Part shown: piece by piece, positions 7,026 through 9,462 of the stretch
How the letters are laid out: each line of letters opens with the position of its first letter
Position numbering within the stretch: the first letter of the stretch is position 1
Assembly: GCA_902465645.1 (NCBI GenBank)
Contig: CABQNX010000040.1
Span: forward strand, 1 to 9,462
DNA: 9,462 nt
Reading direction: 5' to 3'
DNA from: an uncultured Peptoniphilus sp.
GTDB lineage: Bacteria; Bacillota; Clostridia; Tissierellales; Peptoniphilaceae
The notes under the pieces: model-generated
What the model was told of the DNA's origin: nothing
The model's database searches: none
What the model saw: the letters and a program-made list of their open reading frames with translations, nothing else
Made by a program: the position numbers and the translations under genes

Positions 7026-7590
7026 TTCCGTCATTAGCAATAATTTGGTCAATTTTTTCATAAAGCTTGTTTAGCTTATCCTTGTCATCAACTGAACCTA
7101 CACTTGCATCTCCTACTATCTTTCCATCTCTATTAATTAATAGAGTTGTTGGGAAAGCAGTTAAGTTCTTTAGGTAAGCGTCGATTTCTTCAGAAGGTTT
7201 AACAGCAAGGTTTGTATATTTTACACCCTTAGCCTCTAATATTTTTTCTGCTTCAGCCTTAATTTCTTTATTTTCATAAGTGTCAAGGCAAATTGACATA
7301 ACCTTAACATTTTTATCCTTTAAGTCTTCACTAATTTTTTGTAGGGCTGGCATCTCATCAATGCAACCCTTACAACCTGTGAACCAAATACTCAAAATAG
7401 TAACAGGATGGTCTTTAAATACATCACTACTCACTGGATTTCCTTCAAAATCTACTGCATCAAACTTTGGAAAAGTATCTCCACCAGAAAGTTCAGTAGC
7501 TTCTTGTGACTTACTTGAGCAAGCAGTCATTGACACTAATAGGATCATGAGAACAAATAATTTACTTATCTTTTTAAAAACTTTATTCAT
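7021..7590 (-). CDS. TlpA-like thioredoxin-fold lipoprotein
   Basis: This 189-residue surface lipoprotein is a thiol-disulfide oxidoreductase acting outside the membrane. A hydrophobic signal peptide ends in the lipobox MTAC, so Cys24 should be lipidated. The TlpA/AhpC-like thioredoxin fold begins near residue 37. The active site is WFTGCKGC with Cys73 and Cys76; CKGC is unusual beside the common CGPC or CPPC. The cis-proline loop AFPTT follows in the second half, so the residues needed for redox activity are present. The ATG overlaps the last 8 bases of the upstream polyferredoxin gene, with AAGGAG as ribosome site, implying translational coupling. Likely targets are extracytoplasmic disulfides or a methionine sulfoxide reductase, as for TlpA-like proteins elsewhere; none is encoded in the window. 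The direction of electron flow is inferred from the reducing partner upstream. Confidence 0.9.
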   Translation of the reverse strand: MNKVFKKISKLFVLMILLVSMTACSSKSQEATELSGGDTFPKFDAVDFEGNPVSSDVFKDHPVTILSIWFTGCKGCIDEMPALQKISEDLKDKNVKVMSICLDTYENKEIKAEAEKILEAKGVKYTNLAVKPSEEIDAYLKNLTAFPTTLLINRDGKIVGDASVGSVDDKDKLNKLYEKIDQIIANDGK

Positions 7591-8473
7591 AACTTACTCC
7601 TTCATGGGTCTTCGGTTTATTTATTGATGTGGATATGGCAGATGTTGGACAAGCCCTTAGGCAGTCACCACATCTTATACACTCAAATGCGTTTTGATTT
7701 GTAGACATATCAACATCCATCTTGCAAACTCTCTTACACTTGCCACAGGAAATACATGAATCGTCCACGTGGTATTTATAAAATGAAAATTTATTAGTTA
7801 TAGCGTAAAAAGCTCCAAGGGGGCAAATATATTTACAGAAGGGCCTGTAGAAAAATATTGACATTAAAACTGTAACAGCAAGTATAGCAAATTTTAAGAT
7901 AAATAAATTTCCCAAGGCTCCCCTTATAGATTTATTAGCAAGTGAAAGAGGGATTCCACCTTCCAATATTCCCTGTGGACAGATGTACTGGCAGAAATAT
8001 GGAGAAGCTCCACCAAGTTCATCAGTTAAAAAAACTCCAAAAAGCCAGACTACAAAAATTAAAATAAAATACTTTAAGTATTTCAAAAAAGAAAATCTTC
8101 TTGTAGAGAATTTTTTTGTAGGAATCTTGTAAAGGAGATCCTGAAAAAATCCAAAGGGACACATAAATCCACAGATAAGTCTTCCAAATAAGGTCCCAAA
8201 TAAAAGCATTAGTCCCGTCACATAGTAGGCAAAATTAAATTTTGACGAGCCAACAAGTGCTTGAAAGGAACCTATTGGACAAGAAAAGGCAGCTCCAGGG
8301 CATGAATAACAATTTAGTCCCGGAACGCAAAGGCTCTTAGTCTTACCTGTATATATTGTTCCCTTAAAAAAGTTTGGAATATGTAAATTTGTAAGAAGGG
8401 CAAAAGTCCCTTGAAATAAGTTTCGTTTTTTACCAATATTTTTTAGAAGATTTATTAAACTAACCAATTCCAA
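7583..8473 (-). CDS. NapH-like membrane-bound 4Fe-4S polyferredoxin
   Basis: This membrane iron-sulfur protein of about 296 residues resembles NapH/YccM electron-transfer proteins. Near residue 50 a cysteine cluster of the form C-x5-C-x2-C-x6-CP appears (CVPGLNCYSCPG then SCPIG). About four membrane segments follow, with CGFMCPFG, FCQYICPQG and CKYICPLG near their ends. The C-terminal part carries two classic 4Fe-4S motifs, CISCGKCKRVC and CIRCGDCLRACP. It probably passes electrons across or along the membrane. No ATG is available near the N-terminus: a TTG at 8473 lies 4 bases after GGAG (8478-8481), while the GTG at 8476 is only 1 base away and a TTG at 8467 is also possible. The chosen start overlaps the upstream microprotein gene by 14 bases, and the 3' end overlaps the TlpA-like gene by 8, so the three appear to be made together. 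The natural electron donor is not visible. Confidence 0.88.
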   Translation of the reverse strand: MELVSLINLLKNIGKKRNLFQGTFALLTNLHIPNFFKGTIYTGKTKSLCVPGLNCYSCPGAAFSCPIGSFQALVGSSKFNFAYYVTGLMLLFGTLFGRLICGFMCPFGFFQDLLYKIPTKKFSTRRFSFLKYLKYFILIFVVWLFGVFLTDELGGASPYFCQYICPQGILEGGIPLSLANKSIRGALGNLFILKFAILAVTVLMSIFFYRPFCKYICPLGAFYAITNKFSFYKYHVDDSCISCGKCKRVCKMDVDMSTNQNAFECIRCGDCLRACPTSAISTSINKPKTHEGVSYE

Positions 8474-8606
8474 CACACTCCAAGCAAATTCTTATGGCTT
8501 TGGATAGGACAGTATCCACTTCATGCCTATAAGCCCCATAAATTATGAAGGCTATAGACAAAAGTAGCATAAGATAGGATAATTTCTTTTCTGCAAAATC
8601 CCTCAT
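8460..8606 (-). CDS. CD1871A-like CxxC membrane microprotein
   Basis: This 48-residue protein has one membrane segment (about residues 9-25, rich in L, I and F), then YRHEVDTVLSKAIRI and a C-terminal CLECVGIG. The ending and the preceding YR-x-EV...VL-x-KA pattern are what I recall of the small clostridial family named after Clostridioides difficile CD1871A, whose function is not established. The two cysteines (41 and 44) could form a redox-active pair or bind metal at the membrane. The start has AGGTG (8612-8616) 5 bases upstream. The gene is the first of the redox operon and overlaps the polyferredoxin gene, whose GGAG ribosome site lies within the codons for the CLEC segment. Pattern, position and overlap make it a real gene in spite of its size; its role is inference. 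Confidence 0.85.
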   Translation of the reverse strand: MRDFAEKKLSYLMLLLSIAFIIYGAYRHEVDTVLSKAIRICLECVGIG

Positions 8607-8623
8607 GTTTTCACCTCACAAGT

Positions 8624-8632
8624 AGTATAGCA
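8624..8632 (-). promoter_or_regulatory. Candidate extended -10 promoter of the redox operon
   Basis: TGCTATACT on the minus strand matches an extended -10 element (TG-n-TATAAT, one mismatch). No good -35 box lies at the right distance. The start would fall near 8617, giving a very short leader that begins at the ribosome site of the microprotein gene. Confidence 0.45.
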
Positions 8633-8682
8633 TTTTAGATGTAAAGATAAAGTTAAGAAACCTTTATTTAATAAAATTTTTC

Positions 8683-8713
8683 AAAAAAAAGCTGTGAAAA
8701 TTAATTCACAGCT
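8683..8713 (-). terminator. Terminator of the tRNA array
   Basis: On the minus strand 9-base perfect arms (8705-8713 and 8690-8698) close a 6-base loop and run into eight T residues. It lies 4 bases after the CCA end of the last tRNA-Lys and before the redox operon. Confidence 0.92.
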
Positions 8714-8717
8714 AATA

Positions 8718-8793
8718 TGGTGACCCATGCGCGATTCGAACGCGCGACACCTTGATTAAAAGTCAAGTGCTCTACCGACTGAGCTAATGGGTC
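8718..8793 (-). tRNA. tRNA-Lys(UUU), copy 2
   Basis: 76 bases with encoded CCA. The acceptor pairs GACCCAT with ATGGGTC, and the anticodon loop is CTTTTAA with anticodon TTT. It is identical over its whole length to the copy at 8949-9024. It is the last tRNA of the array and is preceded by its own hairpin. Confidence 0.97.
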
Positions 8794-8808
8794 TTATTCA
8801 GTTTCAAT

Positions 8809-8833
8809 AAAAAATCTGTGGTTAACACAGATT
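8809..8833 (-). terminator. Terminator-like hairpin between tRNA-Ser and tRNA-Lys copy 2
   Basis: On the minus strand perfect 8-base arms (8826-8833 and 8813-8820) close a 5-base loop. The last two arm bases and the next four (8809-8814) make six T residues in a row. It looks like an intrinsic terminator inside the tRNA array, but it may instead be a processing signal, so leakiness is likely if copy 2 is expressed. Confidence 0.65.
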
Positions 8834-8839
8834 AAAAAA

Positions 8840-8928
8840 TGGCGGAGAGGAAGGGATTCGAACCCTTGTGGGCTTGCACCCTAACGGTTTTCAAGACCGC
8901 CCCGTTATGACCACTTCGGTACCTCTCC
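8840..8928 (-). tRNA. tRNA-Ser(UGA)
   Basis: 89 bases with encoded CCA and the long variable arm of serine tRNAs. The acceptor pairs GGAGAGG with CCTCTCC, discriminator G, and the anticodon loop is CTTGAAA with anticodon TGA. Confidence 0.96.
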
Positions 8929-8948
8929 ACAAATATAAAATTTAAAAA

Positions 8949-9024
8949 TGGTGACCCATGCGCGATTCGAACGCGCGACACCTTGATTAAAAGTCAAGTG
9001 CTCTACCGACTGAGCTAATGGGTC
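8949..9024 (-). tRNA. tRNA-Lys(UUU), copy 1
   Basis: 76 bases with encoded CCA, anticodon TTT, identical to the copy at 8718-8793. The flanking sequences of the two copies do not match, so any duplication covers little more than the tRNA itself. Confidence 0.97.
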
Positions 9025-9029
9025 TCACT

Positions 9030-9105
9030 TGGCTGGGGTGGCAGGACTCGAACCTACGCATGCCAGAGTCAAAGTCTGGTGCCTTACCGACTTGGCTACA
9101 CCCCA
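9030..9105 (-). tRNA. tRNA-Gln(UUG)
   Basis: 76 bases with encoded CCA. The acceptor pairs TGGGGTG with CACCCCA, starting with the U1-A72 pair usual for glutamine tRNAs, and the discriminator is G. The anticodon loop is CTTTGAC with anticodon TTG. Confidence 0.96.
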
Positions 9106-9114
9106 ATAATTGAT

Positions 9115-9191
9115 TGGCGCACCTAGGAGGATTCGAACCCCCGGCACACGGATTAGAAGTCCGTTGCTCTATCCTACTGAGCTATAGCTGC
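9115..9191 (-). tRNA. tRNA-Arg(UCU)
   Basis: 77 bases with encoded CCA. The anticodon loop is CTTCTAA with anticodon TCT. The acceptor strands GCAGCTA and TAGGTGC pair except at position 4, where G4 (base 9188) faces G69 (base 9122). A C at position 4 would restore a perfect stem. The T-arm and anticodon stem are intact. Confidence 0.92.
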
Positions 9192-9196
9192 AAAAT

Positions 9197-9270
9197 TGGA
9201 GCGGGTGAAGGGAATCGAACCCTCGCAACCAGCTTGGAAGGCTGGGGCTCTACCACTGAGCTACACCCGC
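9197..9270 (-). tRNA. tRNA-Gly(UCC)
   Basis: 74 bases with encoded CCA. The acceptor pairs GCGGGTG with CACCCGC, discriminator T, and the anticodon loop is CTTCCAA with anticodon TCC. Confidence 0.96.
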
Positions 9271-9294
9271 ATGAATAATCCTTTATAAAATTTT

Positions 9295-9380
9295 TGGTGG
9301 AGGAGAGTGGATTTGAACCACTGAAAGTTAAACTAACGGATTTACAGTCCGTCCCCTTTGGCCAACTCGGGAACTCCTCC
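9295..9380 (-). tRNA. tRNA-Tyr(GUA)
   Basis: 86 bases with encoded CCA and a long variable arm, as usual for bacterial tyrosine tRNAs. The acceptor pairs GGAGGAG with CTCCTCC, discriminator A, and the anticodon loop is CTGTAAA with anticodon GTA. Confidence 0.96.
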
Positions 9381-9407
9381 ATGTAAGTCCCTAATAATAA
9401 GATTTTT

Positions 9408-9462
9408 TGGAGCTGGTGGGAGGACTTGAACCCCTAACCTACTGATTACAAGTCAGTTGCTC
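9408..9462 (-). tRNA. tRNA-Thr(UGU), partial at the window edge
   Basis: The 3' part of a tRNA with encoded CCA, discriminator T, a complete T-arm and an anticodon stem-loop of CTTGTAA with anticodon TGT. The 5' acceptor strand and most of the D-arm lie beyond the right edge. Confidence 0.92.

Noticed and set aside
9182..9382. Open frame of 66 codons on the minus strand within the tRNA array
   Set aside because: It is covered by tRNA-Arg, tRNA-Gly and tRNA-Tyr sequences and has no ribosome site of note, so it is a chance frame.

Overview
The window looks like chromosome from an AT-rich, strictly anaerobic Gram-positive bacterium. A member of the Tissierellia/Clostridia (the Peptoniphilaceae type, such as Anaerococcus or Peptoniphilus) fits best, but this is a judgement from gene style and not a proven assignment. 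The supporting signs are strong GGAGG ribosome sites, two lipoproteins with lipoboxes, a methionine T-box riboswitch, an anaerobe-type hybrid cluster protein, and a CLEC-ending microprotein of the kind known from clostridia. I see no phage, transposon, CRISPR or plasmid functions.

Layout. Only one gene is on the plus strand: an M24 (Xaa-Pro) metallopeptidase at 203-1288, closed by a strong terminator. Everything else is transcribed from right to left, convergent with the peptidase. In transcription order these are: (1) a tRNA array, Thr(partial)-Tyr-Gly-Arg-Gln-Lys-Ser-Lys, with a hairpin before the last Lys and a terminator after it (8683-9462); (2) a three-gene redox operon (7021-8606) encoding a 48-residue membrane CxxC microprotein, a NapH-like membrane polyferredoxin and a TlpA-like thioredoxin lipoprotein, ended by a terminator; (3) hcp, the hybrid cluster protein/hydroxylamine reductase (5216-6829); (4) a methionine uptake operon, metN-metI-[broken metQ]-metQ (1481-4900), preceded by a near-consensus promoter and a T-box leader whose specifier reads AUG, and closed by a terminator at 1394-1433.

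How the parts work together. MetNIQ imports methionine, and the T-box should open the operon when tRNA-Met is uncharged. The copy of metQ nearest metI has been lost through three frameshifts; the second copy is intact and presumably supplies the binding protein. Hcp handles nitric oxide or hydroxylamine in anaerobes. The microprotein/polyferredoxin/TlpA operon looks like a membrane electron relay feeding a surface thioredoxin, without any CcdA or DsbD in the window. It is the best candidate here for a poorly described system. The tRNA array is ordinary apart from a duplicated tRNA-Lys with a hairpin in front of the second copy, and a mismatch in the tRNA-Arg acceptor stem.
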